A stretch of DNA of 64,000 nucleotides from Dyadobacter sp. Leaf189 (GTDB lineage Bacteria; Bacteroidota; Bacteroidia; Cytophagales; Spirosomataceae), in assembly GCF_001424405.1 (NCBI RefSeq), contig NZ_LMPS01000001.1, positions 431,999 to 495,998 of the forward strand. The letters run 5' to 3'. The notes beneath the pieces are model-generated. The model ran no database searches, was not told the DNA's origin, and saw only the letters and a program-made list of their open reading frames with translations. Below are positions 53,227-62,868 of the stretch, piece after piece. The stretch's first letter is position 1, and every line of letters begins with the position of its first letter. The position numbers and the translations under genes were made by a program.

Positions 53227-53820
53227 CTAGAAGCGCGTGTTGATCCCAAAACTGACAAGGCCTTTGTAGCCGTAGCCAATCTCAGCAAAGCCACCAACCT
53301 TTTTCCCGACCCTGATTCCAAATGGCGTAACCTGGAAAGTGGGCACTGCATACAGTTTAGCGTCAGTCGCAAGCCGCTGGTCTTTGAGCCGGACAAAGAG
53401 CCCGCCTATGCCTGCGGCAGCATACAAGGTAACATCTGGCGTGTCGGCGTAGGTGATTTTGGGTTCAAATGCCATGATCAGGTTGGTGTGCTTATACGCC
53501 CGTTGATAGTCGTAGTAATCCGCTTTATAGGAGGTACCATTGCTTGTTGCGGATGTTACGCCAATGGCAAAGCGGCGGGTTACCTGGTACCGGTAAGTAA
53601 TAGCAAATGAGCTTGAAAAGTCCATCTGCGGCAGCGGCTCGCTGAACACAGACCCTAGAAAGATGATGAGCGCATCATCCAGCAGCCGCTCCCTGGCCAG
53701 AGGTCCGTAACTAAGCTGGACTTCGTGCTGGGAAGGCCGCTGTGCATGTGCCGGCGTACCCGCGGCGAGCAACAATGCGACAACTGCAAAGGAGAGAATG
53801 GTAGAATTGAGCTTTTGCAT
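53227..53820 (-). CDS. Outer-membrane beta-barrel protein
   Basis: A 197-residue exported protein. From ATG 53820 it has a signal peptide (ILSFAVVALLLAAGTPAHAQ). Alternating strands follow, including SSSFAITYRYQVTRRFAIGV, LYAAAGIGGLFVRLKD and FGIRVGKKVGGFAEIGYGYK, ending in Phe (VSFGINTRF), as barrel proteins do. A small porin-like or structural role is inferred. It is divergent from a Crp-type regulator gene across about 190 bases. Confidence 0.75.
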   Translation of the reverse strand: MQKLNSTILSFAVVALLLAAGTPAHAQRPSQHEVQLSYGPLARERLLDDALIIFLGSVFSEPLPQMDFSSSFAITYRYQVTRRFAIGVTSATSNGTSYKADYYDYQRAYKHTNLIMAFEPKITYADTPDVTLYAAAGIGGLFVRLKDQRLATDAKLYAVPTFQVTPFGIRVGKKVGGFAEIGYGYKGLVSFGINTRF

Positions 53821-53906
53821 GGCAATATAGGTTAGGTGAGGCAGGCTGGATTGTGTGTTTTTGCACAGCACAAAGTAAGTGACATGGCAGAAGTTTATAT
53901 CTTGTC

Positions 53907-53945
53907 CTGCGACACGGATCTGAGTTGTTCTGCAACACGGATTTG
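53907..53945. promoter_or_regulatory. Two direct repeats in the divergent region
   Basis: CTGCGACACGGATCTG (53907-53922) and CTGCAACACGGATTTG (53930-53945) match at 14 of 16 positions with a 23-base period, close to two helical turns. They lie between the outer-membrane protein gene and the Crp-type gene and could bind a regulator on one face of the DNA. Confidence 0.45.
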
Positions 53946-54014
53946 TCTTGCGCTCCGACAAGATTTTGTCACCCATTGAAAGTTTTGAGAAATCGTAAGC
54001 CCCTAATTGAATTT

Positions 54015-54626
54015 ATGAAACCCTCCGAAGACATTAAGCCGCTTCAAAGAATCCTTGACGCTTCCAGGTTCATCCTGTCGGAGCAGGTTAAAGAACGTTT
54101 TCAGGAGAACCTCACGCGGTTTATGATCCCGAAGGGCAGGGTGTTGGTGGATATGGGACAGGTTAGTAAATGCCTTTATTTCATTGAAAAAGGCGCAATG
54201 CGGACCTACTATCTGCGGGGCTCGGAGGACATTACGTCGCTGCTTGTTTCAGACGGCGACATTGTTTGCATTGCTGAAAGCTTTCTTTTGCAAAAAGCCT
54301 CCAATGATGTTCTGGAGACGCTGGAAGATACGACAGGCTACTCCCTTTCTTACGAAGCTTACCGGAAACTGGTGCAGGAAGACGTTTACATGGCGGGACT
54401 GGCAGTGCAGCTCCTGGAACAGCACCTCATTAATTTCACTGATCGCGTCAAGGTTTTCAAATATTTGTCCGTAGAACAACGGATCGCGCACTATATCAGC
54501 CAGCCATCTTCCCTGCTGCGCCGCATTCCTGACCATTACATTGCCACTTACCTGGGTACCACCGCCGCCACTTTCAGCCGGTGCCTGAAAACGATCAATA
54601 TGGATAAGGGTGGGGTGAAATCTTAA
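54015..54626 (+). CDS. Crp/Fnr-family regulator (second copy)
   Basis: A 203-residue protein with the sensor barrel (FMIPKGRVLVDMGQVSKCLY, FIEKGAMRTYYLRGSEDITS) and a C-terminal HTH (HYIATYLGTTAATFSRCLKT). As in the copy at 40771, no typical cAMP-contact residues are seen. ATG 54015 fits the family; an earlier frame adds improbable residues. A bidirectional terminator follows, shared with asnS. Confidence 0.88.
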   Translation: MKPSEDIKPLQRILDASRFILSEQVKERFQENLTRFMIPKGRVLVDMGQVSKCLYFIEKGAMRTYYLRGSEDITSLLVSDGDIVCIAESFLLQKASNDVLETLEDTTGYSLSYEAYRKLVQEDVYMAGLAVQLLEQHLINFTDRVKVFKYLSVEQRIAHYISQPSSLLRRIPDHYIATYLGTTAATFSRCLKTINMDKGGVKS

Positions 54627-54674
54627 AAAAAACCTCCTCTCCGAAACATACCTGTTTCCCGGAGAGGAGGTTTT
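54627..54674. terminator. Bidirectional Rho-independent terminator
   Basis: AACCTCCTCTCCG (54631-54643) and CGGAGAGGAGGTT (54660-54672) form a perfect 13-bp stem with A-run before and T-run after. It serves both the Crp-type gene from the left and asnS from the right. Confidence 0.92.
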
Positions 54675-54692
54675 CTGGAAAAATATATGCAC

Positions 54693-56129
54693 TTAAAACT
54701 CTGCGCTTTTTGGGTATCTTGGGAAAGGTATTACGTCGCGGATGTTGCCCATTCCTGTAACGAACTGTACTAAACGTTCAAAGCCTAAGCCGAAACCGGA
54801 ATGCGGCGCTGTACCGAATTTGCGTGTTTCCAGGTACCACCAGAGGTTTTCAGGGTCGATGCCCACTTCATGCACGCGGCCAAGCAGCTTTTCGTAGTTT
54901 TCTTCACGCTGACTTCCGCCAATGATCTCGCCGATTCCCGGGAAAAGTACATCCATTGCACGTACGGTCTTTCCGTCTTCGTCCAGCTTCATGTAGAAGG
55001 ATTTGATCTCTCTCGGATAGTTGGTGAGGATAACCGGTTTTTTAAAGTGTTTTTCTACCAGATACCGCTCGTGCTCGCTGGAAAGATCGATGCCCCAGCC
55101 CACAGGATACTGGAATTTCTTCTCTTTATGTGGTTTCGACTTCAACAGAATCTCAATGGCCTCCGTGTAAGTCAATCGCTCGAACGGATTGTCCACCACA
55201 AAGCTCAATTTTTCGAGCAAAGGCAGCGAACGCTCGTTTTGCGGCTTGCTCTTTTCTTCTTCTGCCAGCCTGTTTTGTAAAAAGTTCAGATCGTCCTTAC
55301 AGTTGATCAATGCATAATTGATCACTTTTTTTACAAAATCCTCAGCGACGTTCATGTTGTCTTCCAGCTCATAAAAGGCCATTTCTGGCTCTATCATCCA
55401 GAACTCCGCAAGGTGGCGGGTTGTGTTGGAGTTTTCGGCACGGAAGGTAGGTCCGAATGTGTAAATTTTGGAAAGTGCCATTGCGCCCAGCTCGCCTTCC
55501 AGCTGCCCGGAAACAGTCAGGTTAGCTTCTCTTCCAAAGAAATCTTCCTTGAAGTTGATCGCTCCTTCTTCTGTACGGGGCAATTTGTTGAGGTCCAGTG
55601 TAGTTACCCGAAACATTTCGCCTGCGCCTTCCGCATCAGAGGCGGTGATCACAGGTGTATGGAGGTAAAAGAAGCCACCATCGTTAAAATATTGATGCAC
55701 AGCAAAGGCCAGCGCGTGGCGAATGCGCAGAATGGCGCTGAAAGTATTGGTACGTGGACGCAAATGCGCGATTTCACGCAAAAATTCCAGCGAGTGTTTC
55801 TTCGGTTGTAATGGATAAAGCTCCGGATCGGCAGCACCGTAAACGAGAATATCCTCTACTTTCACTTCCACAGTCTGGCCCGAGCCTTGTGATTCGATAA
55901 GCTGGCCTTCGATTTTGAGGCAGGCGCCGGTTGTGACGGTTTGCATCAGCTCGTCGGGAAATTGCCCTGGTAGCGCAACTGCCTGAATATTGTGAATGGT
56001 GGAACCGTCATTTAATGCGATGAATATTGCATTCTTACTTTCCCTTTTTGTCCGTACCCAGCCTTTGAGGGTAACGGATTGGTTTTCCGGAGAAGCTTGT
56101 AATATCTCTTTAATTTGCAGCGGTCCCAT
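54693..56129 (-). CDS. asnS: Asparaginyl-tRNA synthetase
   Basis: A class II synthetase of 478 residues that charges tRNA-Asn with asparagine. The N-terminal OB-fold anticodon-binding domain is residues 1-110 ([20 protein letters not shown]). Motif 2 is [20 protein letters not shown] and motif 3 [20 protein letters not shown], followed by DVIPFPRYP, typical for asparagine and aspartate enzymes; the early IRHALAF and GEMFRVTT features favour Asn. Length is normal. A bidirectional terminator closes the transcript. Confidence 0.95.
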   Translation of the reverse strand: MGPLQIKEILQASPENQSVTLKGWVRTKRESKNAIFIALNDGSTIHNIQAVALPGQFPDELMQTVTTGACLKIEGQLIESQGSGQTVEVKVEDILVYGAADPELYPLQPKKHSLEFLREIAHLRPRTNTFSAILRIRHALAFAVHQYFNDGGFFYLHTPVITASDAEGAGEMFRVTTLDLNKLPRTEEGAINFKEDFFGREANLTVSGQLEGELGAMALSKIYTFGPTFRAENSNTTRHLAEFWMIEPEMAFYELEDNMNVAEDFVKKVINYALINCKDDLNFLQNRLAEEEKSKPQNERSLPLLEKLSFVVDNPFERLTYTEAIEILLKSKPHKEKKFQYPVGWGIDLSSEHERYLVEKHFKKPVILTNYPREIKSFYMKLDEDGKTVRAMDVLFPGIGEIIGGSQREENYEKLLGRVHEVGIDPENLWWYLETRKFGTAPHSGFGLGFERLVQFVTGMGNIRDVIPFPRYPKSAEF

Positions 56130-56329
56130 TTTGGCAATATGTGATTTGATTCTGATTTGTAATTACCCGCTTTCAAATTTTGTATTGAAAAGCAGGCTGT
56201 TCGACGGAAGCGCACTTCATTTTTGAAAGCGCCGCAATCCTAAGCAAACTTACAATGTGATAAGCTTGATGACAAGCAAACCTGTTAAGAATGCCACAAA
56301 AAAGCAGTATTCGGGCCGGTGCAGATAAT

Positions 56330-58006
56330 TCAGGCAGGATTCGGCCGCGCAGTATCCTTTACTTTCAACTTCCTCCGCGTATTTATTTTTGTTTTGATCC
56401 ATTCAGGATAGTGCGTCGGGTCTTCCGCCGGGTACACGTGGAGTTGCTGGGCTGGATCCGGTTTCAACAGCTCGGCCTGGGAACTGCCCAGGATGCGGGC
56501 GGCAGTTTGAACACCCGAATAACTGGCGCCGGCGACTCCATTGGCCAGAATGCTCGCGCCGCACAGGTATAGATTTTCAATTTCGCTCTGCGCTTTAAAA
56601 GCAAAAGCGCCTATTTGCCAGAAGCTTTTTTCGGTACCATATACGCAGCCTTTCGTCGAATCAATGTAGTGCTTGTTGGTCAGCGGCGTGCCCATTTCTT
56701 TCTGAACAATGCATTCAGTTATTCCTGGCAAGGCCTTTTCAAGGCTTCTGATCATTTTCATGCTCAGCTGCTCTTTAAGGTCCAGATATGCCTGGGAATG
56801 CGCCCCGGTTTCGCCTTCAAACTGACTAAAAGCCTGATTGTTGATAAGAGTGATCACCTCCAACGTATGGTGGATTCCGTCAAAACTCGTGGGGTCTTTT
56901 AAGGTGCTGGAACTGATAAACAATGCCGGGAATTCAGCTTCCGAAGCAATGTCCGCACCTGCATGCTGACCGTAAGTTTCTTCACTTTCTGCATCCGGTA
57001 CCAGCCAGATATTCCCTGAATCCAGACCGGCTTTACGCAGATCCATATCGACAGTTAGAAACAGGATCAGTGAAGTACAGGAGTATTTCGTGTTTTTAAG
57101 CTGATTTAAAAGTGGCTTGCTGAGATTTTCTTCGCCTACGAGACGGGAATAAGTTGTAGTCGGATCCGCATTGGAAATGATTCTTTTCGCATACATAGTT
57201 GCCCCATTTTCAAGCTCTACACCCACCGCCTGCTTTACTTTTTCACCCTGTACCAAAATGCGTTTCACCTTTTGTCCCGTCCTGCATTGACCGCCATGTT
57301 TTTTGATCACATTGGACATTGCTTTCACAATCGCTGCCCCGCCGCCCATCGGATAAAAGCCGCCTTTTGCATAATGTGCCATTACCGCGGCGTGGTAAGG
57401 GAAGCTGGCTTTGCCGGGGGGAAGTCCGTGGTTACCCCATTGAATGTTTAGTATCTTTTTGAGCAGCGGATCCTTGATATGCCAGTCGATTACACGTTTT
57501 ACACTGAACAAACCGTATTTTCCCAAATGCCGTGTGCGCCAGGGAATGGTCAGGTGATCCATAAATCCGTTCATTTCTGAAATCAGGTCCAGCTGGCTGC
57601 TGACGTTTTGAACTGCTGTCAGGTATTCGTCAATGCCTTTCTTTTCCTTTGGAAATTGTTCGGAAAGCACTTTACGCAGCTCGTCGAAATTTGCGGGGAT
57701 ATCAACCCGCTCTTCGCCTATCCAGCAATGTTCGTAGGCAGCAGGGTTCATTTCGAAGAAGGTAAGCTCATTGGCAATTCCCAAACCTTCGTACAACATC
57801 CGGGTTGACTGACCTTCGCCGAGCTGACCTATGTAATGGACCCCGGGAGAAAAACGCTGTCCGCCGATCCGAAAACTGTGGCACCAGCCACCAAGCACAT
57901 TATGCTGTTCCAGAATGAGCACTGTTTGCCCCTCACGCACCAGGCAAATCGCCGCAGAAAGCGCACCCATTCCAGACCCGATAATGATATTATCGAATTC
58001 ATACAT
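56330..58006 (-). CDS. CrtI/retinol-saturase-like FAD oxidoreductase
   Basis: A 558-residue flavoprotein. The dinucleotide site is NIIIGSGMGALSAAICLVRE then TVLILEQHNVLGGWCHSF. The end has NLYLCGASILANGVAGASYS, the second FAD-contact motif. The total length and HYIGQLGEG resemble bacterial retinol-saturase-like and CrtI-type proteins that reduce or dehydrogenate polyenes, so a carotenoid or other isoprenoid is a possible substrate; no carotenoid genes are adjacent. The ATG at 58006 is preferred to a GTG at 58030. Confidence 0.83.
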   Translation of the reverse strand: MYEFDNIIIGSGMGALSAAICLVREGQTVLILEQHNVLGGWCHSFRIGGQRFSPGVHYIGQLGEGQSTRMLYEGLGIANELTFFEMNPAAYEHCWIGEERVDIPANFDELRKVLSEQFPKEKKGIDEYLTAVQNVSSQLDLISEMNGFMDHLTIPWRTRHLGKYGLFSVKRVIDWHIKDPLLKKILNIQWGNHGLPPGKASFPYHAAVMAHYAKGGFYPMGGGAAIVKAMSNVIKKHGGQCRTGQKVKRILVQGEKVKQAVGVELENGATMYAKRIISNADPTTTYSRLVGEENLSKPLLNQLKNTKYSCTSLILFLTVDMDLRKAGLDSGNIWLVPDAESEETYGQHAGADIASEAEFPALFISSSTLKDPTSFDGIHHTLEVITLINNQAFSQFEGETGAHSQAYLDLKEQLSMKMIRSLEKALPGITECIVQKEMGTPLTNKHYIDSTKGCVYGTEKSFWQIGAFAFKAQSEIENLYLCGASILANGVAGASYSGVQTAARILGSSQAELLKPDPAQQLHVYPAEDPTHYPEWIKTKINTRRKLKVKDTARPNPA

Positions 58007-58173
58007 TAAATCCTGGTGATCAGACGACACGATATTGCGCTTGGTTTGGGTAAAAGGGCATGAAGCGGTTCAATATAAAAATATTGTTCCTCATCATTTT
58101 GCGGCCGGATGCTTTTTCTTCAATCGGGCATTTACCGTTTTTCTGGCTGAAATATTTGTCGGTCAACTTTACA

Positions 58174-60300
58174 TTATGACGGGAAGATCTTGCTGATCAT
58201 GCGGCTGATTTCGACAAAATCGTCGTTGTTGCTGACGGAGCGTTTTTCCGTTTCATCCTCGGGTTGCTGGGAGAATGGATAAATAAGCAAAAAATTGTTT
58301 TGCAATGCATGCTGGTTCAGGAAGTCGGGTAACAAGCCCATTCTGGGAAAATAAGAGGCCATTCCGCGTTTAGCCATAAAAATGATCAACCCCTCATCTT
58401 CTGCAATTTGCGTGGCTATTTGCTCGGCTTCACCCCAATATTCCACCGGATGGAGCGTCAGTTCGATGTTTGATTTTTTGGCAACCCGTTCAATAATGCG
58501 GATGATCTGGCTGCTGGTGTAAAATGCCATGACAGCGCCCGAAGTTTTCCCGATGTTCCAGACGCGCAGCAATGCCTGAAAGAATCCCGGCTCCTTATCA
58601 GCCCGGGGCGGGATCAGTACAAGGTATTTTTTAATGGTCGAAATAGGCTGTGCCGAATGGTAAATCAATGTATTGACATTGTCGTTTTGCAGGTATGCGT
58701 TGGTGAGATTGTAAACCAGCGAGGGCGTAAAGCCTTTACCTGGCTGTAAACCCAGAACGAGATCGGTAATCTTCTGCTCTTTGATCACATTGCTGATACC
58801 CGAAGCAACATCGCTGTCATATCTCGTAAGCGGCTGGATCCGGACATCGGCCGCCGCGGCAGTAGTCACAGCAGTGTGCAGCGTTTTTTCAGCATTCTTG
58901 ACAGAAGATTCATTCTTTTCATCATTAATAATATTCAATGCAAACAGTCTGTCGCGGTTATGTGAAGCCTTGATCAGCAGGCTCAGATTCACCATTTTCT
59001 CCACTGTATCCTCATAATTGACAGCGAGGAGTATATTTTCAGTTTCCTGATTGATACCCGACGCCGTAGCTTCCTTGTCTACCGCCGCAATCTTCTGCGC
59101 ACTCGCCATTGAAACAAATGAAGAGACGGTACATGAAATCAGGATCAGTAAGATACTCCCATTCAAAACGTGCTCACTCAGCAGGCGGACCGTTTCTCCA
59201 TTCGCATTTTCAGAAACGATAATGTTGTAACCTACCATCACCGCCGCAAGTGTAGCAGCGGCGGAGGCAGAGCTTAATCCAAAAATGAGCATTCCTTCAT
59301 CCTTGGTCAGCCTGAATGTCTTTTGCGTCAGCACCGCAGCCAGGTATTTTCCGCCGATGGATGCAACGAGCATCACCGCGGCCACTCCCAGGGTTTCAAG
59401 ACTTTTAAAGAAAACGGTGAAATCGATGAGCATACCCACGCTGATCAGGAAGAAGGGAATGAAGATCGCATTGCCCACAAACTCTACGCGGTTCATCAAT
59501 GCGGAGGTATGCGGAATAAGCCTGTTGAGTGCGAGACCGGCAAAGAATGCGCCGATAATTGCTTCGATACCCGCCAGTTCTGCAAGGACTGCGGCGAGAT
59601 AAATCATCACCAGCACGAATATGTACTGCGAGATTTTATCATCCACTTTTTTAAAAAACCACCTGCCGATAATCGGGAAAACCAGCAGTACTGTAAGGCT
59701 GAATGCAAGCACCGAAAAGCCGAGCTGGAACCAGAAAGCGCCATTCACCTCGCCCTGCGTCATACCTACCACCACCGCCAGTACAAGCAGCGAAAGTACA
59801 TCGGTGAGCATAGTTCCGCCGACTGTGATGTTGACCGACAGGTTTTTTGAGATACCCAGTTTGCTGACCAGCGGATAGGAAATCAGCGTATGTGACGAGA
59901 ACAGGCTGGCGAAAAGAACCGACGTGAGCATGGAAAAATGCAGCACATAATAGCCGCCAAGAACTCCCAGAATGAACGGAACGGCAAATGTATACGCAGT
60001 GAAGGTCACACTTTTGCCCATGTTCTTCTTGAAGTCGCCCATATCAATTTCCAGTCCGGCCAGAAACATGATATATAGCAATCCGGTGGTGCCTGTCACG
60101 ACCACGCTGCTGTCGCGGGAGAGCAGATTAAGTCCGTTAGGACCCACCAATGCACCTGCAATGAGGAGTCCGAGCAAATGCGGCACTTTGATTTTGTTAA
60201 GTAAAAGCGGAGCACCCAGGATAATGATCAGCTCGATCAGAAATTTCAGTACCGGATCCTCGATCGGCAGGCTGCTTATATGAATATTCAGAAGCTGCAT
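58174..60300 (-). CDS. CPA2-type cation:proton antiporter with USP-like C-terminus
   Basis: A 708-residue inner-membrane protein. The first about 410 residues form 12-13 helices of the Na+/H+ exchanger fold, with VPHLLGLLIAGALVGPNGLN, IMFLAGLEIDMGDF and SHTLISYP, plus a GGTMLTDVLSLL discontinuous helix carrying the Asp expected to bind the ion. The C-terminal about 280 residues are cytoplasmic with strands like a universal-stress-protein domain (DRLFALNIINDEKNESSVKN, ITDLVLGLQP), so regulation by nucleotide is possible. The ion is unknown. The gene lies 3 bases after the stop of the upstream lipoprotein gene. Confidence 0.9.
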   Translation of the reverse strand: MQLLNIHISSLPIEDPVLKFLIELIIILGAPLLLNKIKVPHLLGLLIAGALVGPNGLNLLSRDSSVVVTGTTGLLYIMFLAGLEIDMGDFKKNMGKSVTFTAYTFAVPFILGVLGGYYVLHFSMLTSVLFASLFSSHTLISYPLVSKLGISKNLSVNITVGGTMLTDVLSLLVLAVVVGMTQGEVNGAFWFQLGFSVLAFSLTVLLVFPIIGRWFFKKVDDKISQYIFVLVMIYLAAVLAELAGIEAIIGAFFAGLALNRLIPHTSALMNRVEFVGNAIFIPFFLISVGMLIDFTVFFKSLETLGVAAVMLVASIGGKYLAAVLTQKTFRLTKDEGMLIFGLSSASAAATLAAVMVGYNIIVSENANGETVRLLSEHVLNGSILLILISCTVSSFVSMASAQKIAAVDKEATASGINQETENILLAVNYEDTVEKMVNLSLLIKASHNRDRLFALNIINDEKNESSVKNAEKTLHTAVTTAAAADVRIQPLTRYDSDVASGISNVIKEQKITDLVLGLQPGKGFTPSLVYNLTNAYLQNDNVNTLIYHSAQPISTIKKYLVLIPPRADKEPGFFQALLRVWNIGKTSGAVMAFYTSSQIIRIIERVAKKSNIELTLHPVEYWGEAEQIATQIAEDEGLIIFMAKRGMASYFPRMGLLPDFLNQHALQNNFLLIYPFSQQPEDETEKRSVSNNDDFVEISRMISKIFPS

Positions 60301-60303
60301 AAG

Positions 60304-60879
60304 CTATTTGGTTGTCGGGCGGGTCAGCTCGAGTGAGAATTTGGAGTTGCAGGCCTGATTGATATTCATCATTTGCTGCCCCTTCATCAGCGCCTGGTTT
60401 ACGCGTGCGAGTTCCACGTTGAGTACCATATTCTTTGTGGCGGAAGAGTCGCTCGCAAAGTTGAGTACGATGCCTGTACTGTCGAACCGCGCATTATAAA
60501 CCCGCACGAGCTGATTGTCATTGCTCATTACGCGTGTGTACAGTCCTGTGGAGTCGCTGATAAATTCCCAGGAGTTGAACCGCTGGTCGCCGATCACATA
60601 CTCTGGACAATTGGATTCGCGGCATATCGATTTCGCATTCCACAGACCGGCAATTTCGTCGGGCCAGTGAAGAATAATGGCGGTATCTTTTTTCGAAAGC
60701 AGACTATCGCGCATTTCGAGCAGTGATTTATAATCGGCTTCTTTCAGCGCAAACTCTCTTTCACGCTGACTAATGCGCTGTTCCCGTACATCCAGCTCCT
60801 GCTGCTTTTTGTTGTCCTCGCAGGCCGACAGGCCGAAGGCGAGCAAGACCGCAATAATATAGTATCTGTGGAGGGTCAT
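60304..60879 (-). CDS. Coiled-coil lipoprotein, operon partner of the antiporter
   Basis: A 191-residue protein with a lipobox (AFGLSACED, Cys at about 20) followed by a strongly charged helical segment (QELDVREQRISQREREFALK) suited to a coiled coil. The remaining part is beta-rich with two Cys residues (CRESNCPEYV) that may pair. It ends just before the antiporter gene on the same strand (3-base gap), so the two products may cooperate, for example by sensing envelope conditions. No known family. Confidence 0.7.
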   Translation of the reverse strand: MTLHRYYIIAVLLAFGLSACEDNKKQQELDVREQRISQREREFALKEADYKSLLEMRDSLLSKKDTAIILHWPDEIAGLWNAKSICRESNCPEYVIGDQRFNSWEFISDSTGLYTRVMSNDNQLVRVYNARFDSTGIVLNFASDSSATKNMVLNVELARVNQALMKGQQMMNINQACNSKFSLELTRPTTK

Positions 60880-61089
60880 ATACAGAAGTGGTTTAAGATG
60901 TTTGATTTTACTCAGGAGAAAAGTTGTGCCTGCCGCTCAAATTCAATCCCGGCAAATGCTGGTGAAGCGGCACATATATAAAAAATCCTCCTCACCAATG
61001 CAACTTGGAAGACTTCAAAACCTGTCGATAGGGGGGAGGGGGGCTGCCGATATATACTGCGGGAGGTTGCATGTGGGGTGAAAGAAGTT

Positions 61090-61122
61090 GGGGCGGCGAA
61101 TACCCCCGGTATTCGCCGCCCC
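61090..61122. repeat. Perfect 14-bp stem-loop, GC-rich
   Basis: GGGGCGGCGAATAC and GTATTCGCCGCCCC enclose a 5-base loop. It follows the stop of the reverse-strand outer-membrane gene by 25 bases, but no T-run follows on either strand, so it is not a standard terminator. It may stabilise the transcript's 3' end or bind a factor. Confidence 0.7.
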
Positions 61123-61147
61123 ATTCCATCAGAACAATGGAGAATGA

Positions 61148-61972
61148 TTACCTTTTTCGTTTCGGCTCAAAAATGATCCTGGCCATGAAGCTCATACCAT
61201 TATCCCTGAAATGGGTAGGAATGCCCGTAACAAGGCCGAGTGCCAGATTGGAGGCCAGTACCAGTTTCACTTGCGGACGAATGACAGTGTGTCTGCTCGT
61301 AGCAGAAGACTCATCATTGACCTCAACCCCTACAAAATGCCCGCCCGGAAGGACATAATGCATACTCGCATTGATTTGATAAAATAACTCCCGTTTTGAT
61401 TCCTCAGGTGTTAACTCCCACTCCGGACCGGTGTAAATCATGGAATGGACCCGCTCTCCCCACTTTTTGGCAACGATTAAAAACGGGCTGACGGAATGGC
61501 CTTTTAACATGCCCCGGCCACGATTGATCGAATAAAATGAATGCGCGCGAAATTCATGCATATAACCCGCCGCCATCGACATTTGCTGTTGATCAGAAAC
61601 CAGAAAGGTATATTGAGCAGCGAGTTTCAAGCCTTCGATGCGGTTTCGCGGAAGCGAGGCACCTTCCTGCGGCTGGGCAGATCTGTATAAAGCAAAAGGA
61701 ACCTCCACTTCCAGCCCAAGGCGGTTGACAGGCGAAAATTCGTATTCAACAAATGCATGGTTGGCGGTGTAATCCTTGTGACCTTCAATGCCGTAACCGA
61801 CATTCCATTCCTTTTCACCTTTTCGTGCACCGAGGTCACGGATCAGGTCCATGTAAAGCGGCTCCGCGTGGCGGATTTTCAATGGTTTTGGTTTTTGAAC
61901 AGAGTCAACCTGCGCCGCGGCGGGCAGCATTGTTGTTGCAATCAGTAGTGTTGTGATGATGAAGTTTTTCAT
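61148..61972 (-). CDS. Outer-membrane protein, HAEPLY-type
   Basis: A 274-residue exported protein with a signal peptide (FIITTLLIATTMLPAAAQ). The mature part starts with a conserved IRHAEPLYMDLIRDLGARKG then EKEWNVGYG. Barrel-like strands follow, including FVEYEFSPVNRLGLEVEVPF, KLAAQYTFLVSDQQQMSMAA, and a final FMARIIFEP. In databases this group is often labelled as a purine-synthesis enzyme, which the sequence does not support. It is probably a small outer-membrane barrel. Function unknown. Confidence 0.78.
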   Translation of the reverse strand: MKNFIITTLLIATTMLPAAAQVDSVQKPKPLKIRHAEPLYMDLIRDLGARKGEKEWNVGYGIEGHKDYTANHAFVEYEFSPVNRLGLEVEVPFALYRSAQPQEGASLPRNRIEGLKLAAQYTFLVSDQQQMSMAAGYMHEFRAHSFYSINRGRGMLKGHSVSPFLIVAKKWGERVHSMIYTGPEWELTPEESKRELFYQINASMHYVLPGGHFVGVEVNDESSATSRHTVIRPQVKLVLASNLALGLVTGIPTHFRDNGMSFMARIIFEPKRKR

Positions 61973-62136
61973 GCCTTTTAATTGTTTTTTAATACAATGT
62001 TAAAGGTCAATTCTGGAATCAATTGGGAAAGGCGTGTTGGCGAGACGGTTAACTTACACGGGCAAGTCTGTAAATTACCTGGAAACTTTTGGCGGCATTT
62101 ATATAAATTGTCGGTTCAACAAAAAACCTTTCCGCA

Positions 62137-62556
62137 ATGACACATACTACCTCCAATCCGAAGATCCACGAAGGCCGCAACCTGAAACGCTTCCGCGAAA
62201 TGCTCGGAATTAAGCAGGATTTCCTCGCTTTCGAGCTCGGTGAAGACTGGAACCAGCAGAAAGTTTCTTTACTGGAACAAAAGGAAAAGATCGAGTCTGG
62301 TATTTTGGAGCAGGTAGCCTCGATCTTGAAAATCCCTGCTGAGGCGATCCGGAATTTTGATGAGGAACAGGCAGTGAATATTATCGCCAATACATTTGAC
62401 AAGGTTGAAAACTCTTTCAATTTCGGTACCTTCAATTTACATCCGATGGAAAAGATAATTCAGCTGCATAATGAGAAGATTGCGCTTTATGAGCGGATGT
62501 TGAAGGAGAAGGAGGAGATGATGGGGAGGCTGGAGCGGTTGATTGGGGATAAATAG
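62137..62556 (+). CDS. XRE-type HTH protein with coiled-coil tail
   Basis: A 139-residue protein. The N-terminus has a helix-turn-helix (EGRNLKRFREMLGIKQDFLA then WNQQKVSLLEQKEKI). The last 40 residues (EKIIQLHNEKIALYERMLKE then KEEMMGRLERLIG) form an amphipathic coiled coil that should make it a dimer. It lies just before the MntA-HepT pair, 9 bases away, so it may belong to the same operon or control it. It could also be unrelated. Confidence 0.83.
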   Translation: MTHTTSNPKIHEGRNLKRFREMLGIKQDFLAFELGEDWNQQKVSLLEQKEKIESGILEQVASILKIPAEAIRNFDEEQAVNIIANTFDKVENSFNFGTFNLHPMEKIIQLHNEKIALYERMLKEKEEMMGRLERLIGDK

Positions 62557-62565
62557 AATATCAAA

Positions 62566-62868
62566 ATGGAGATATTGGAAAAATATAAAGAGGCCATTGT
62601 TAAACTTTGTAGAACGCACAAAGTGAGAAGCTTATATGCTTTTGGTTCTGTGCTGACTGACAATTTTGACGGAGAAAGTGATATAGATCTGATTGTAGAT
62701 TTCACGACGATGGAAGTCGAAGATTATGCTGACAACTATTTTGATTTAAAATTTTCATTACAGGAAGTTTTTAAACGGCCAGTGGATTTACTGGAAGAAA
62801 AAGCAATCAAGAACCCTTATTTTCTTGAAAATGTAAATCAGCACCGGCAGCTTGTATATGGACGTTGA
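62566..62868 (+). CDS. mntA: MntA-type nucleotidyltransferase antitoxin
   Basis: A 100-residue minimal nucleotidyltransferase. The motif GS-x10-D-x-D is Gly27-Ser28 ... Asp39-Ile-Asp41 in AFGSVLTDNFDGESDIDLIV; a third acidic residue is in FKRPVDLLEE. In characterised systems MntA neutralises HepT by attaching several AMP groups to a Tyr in its RX4HXY motif. The HepT-like gene overlaps this gene's 3' end by 11 bases, the usual coupling. Confidence 0.92.
   Translation: MEILEKYKEAIVKLCRTHKVRSLYAFGSVLTDNFDGESDIDLIVDFTTMEVEDYADNYFDLKFSLQEVFKRPVDLLEEKAIKNPYFLENVNQHRQLVYGR

Noticed and set aside
53173..53610. Forward 145-codon frame opposite the outer-membrane protein
   Set aside because: The reverse frame has a signal peptide and barrel strands ending in Phe; the forward one has no coherent domain.
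61148..61972. Purine-synthesis enzyme (FGAM synthase) label for the HAEPLY-type protein
   Set aside because: The protein is only 274 residues, has a signal peptide and barrel-like strands, and lacks any ATP or glutaminase motif.
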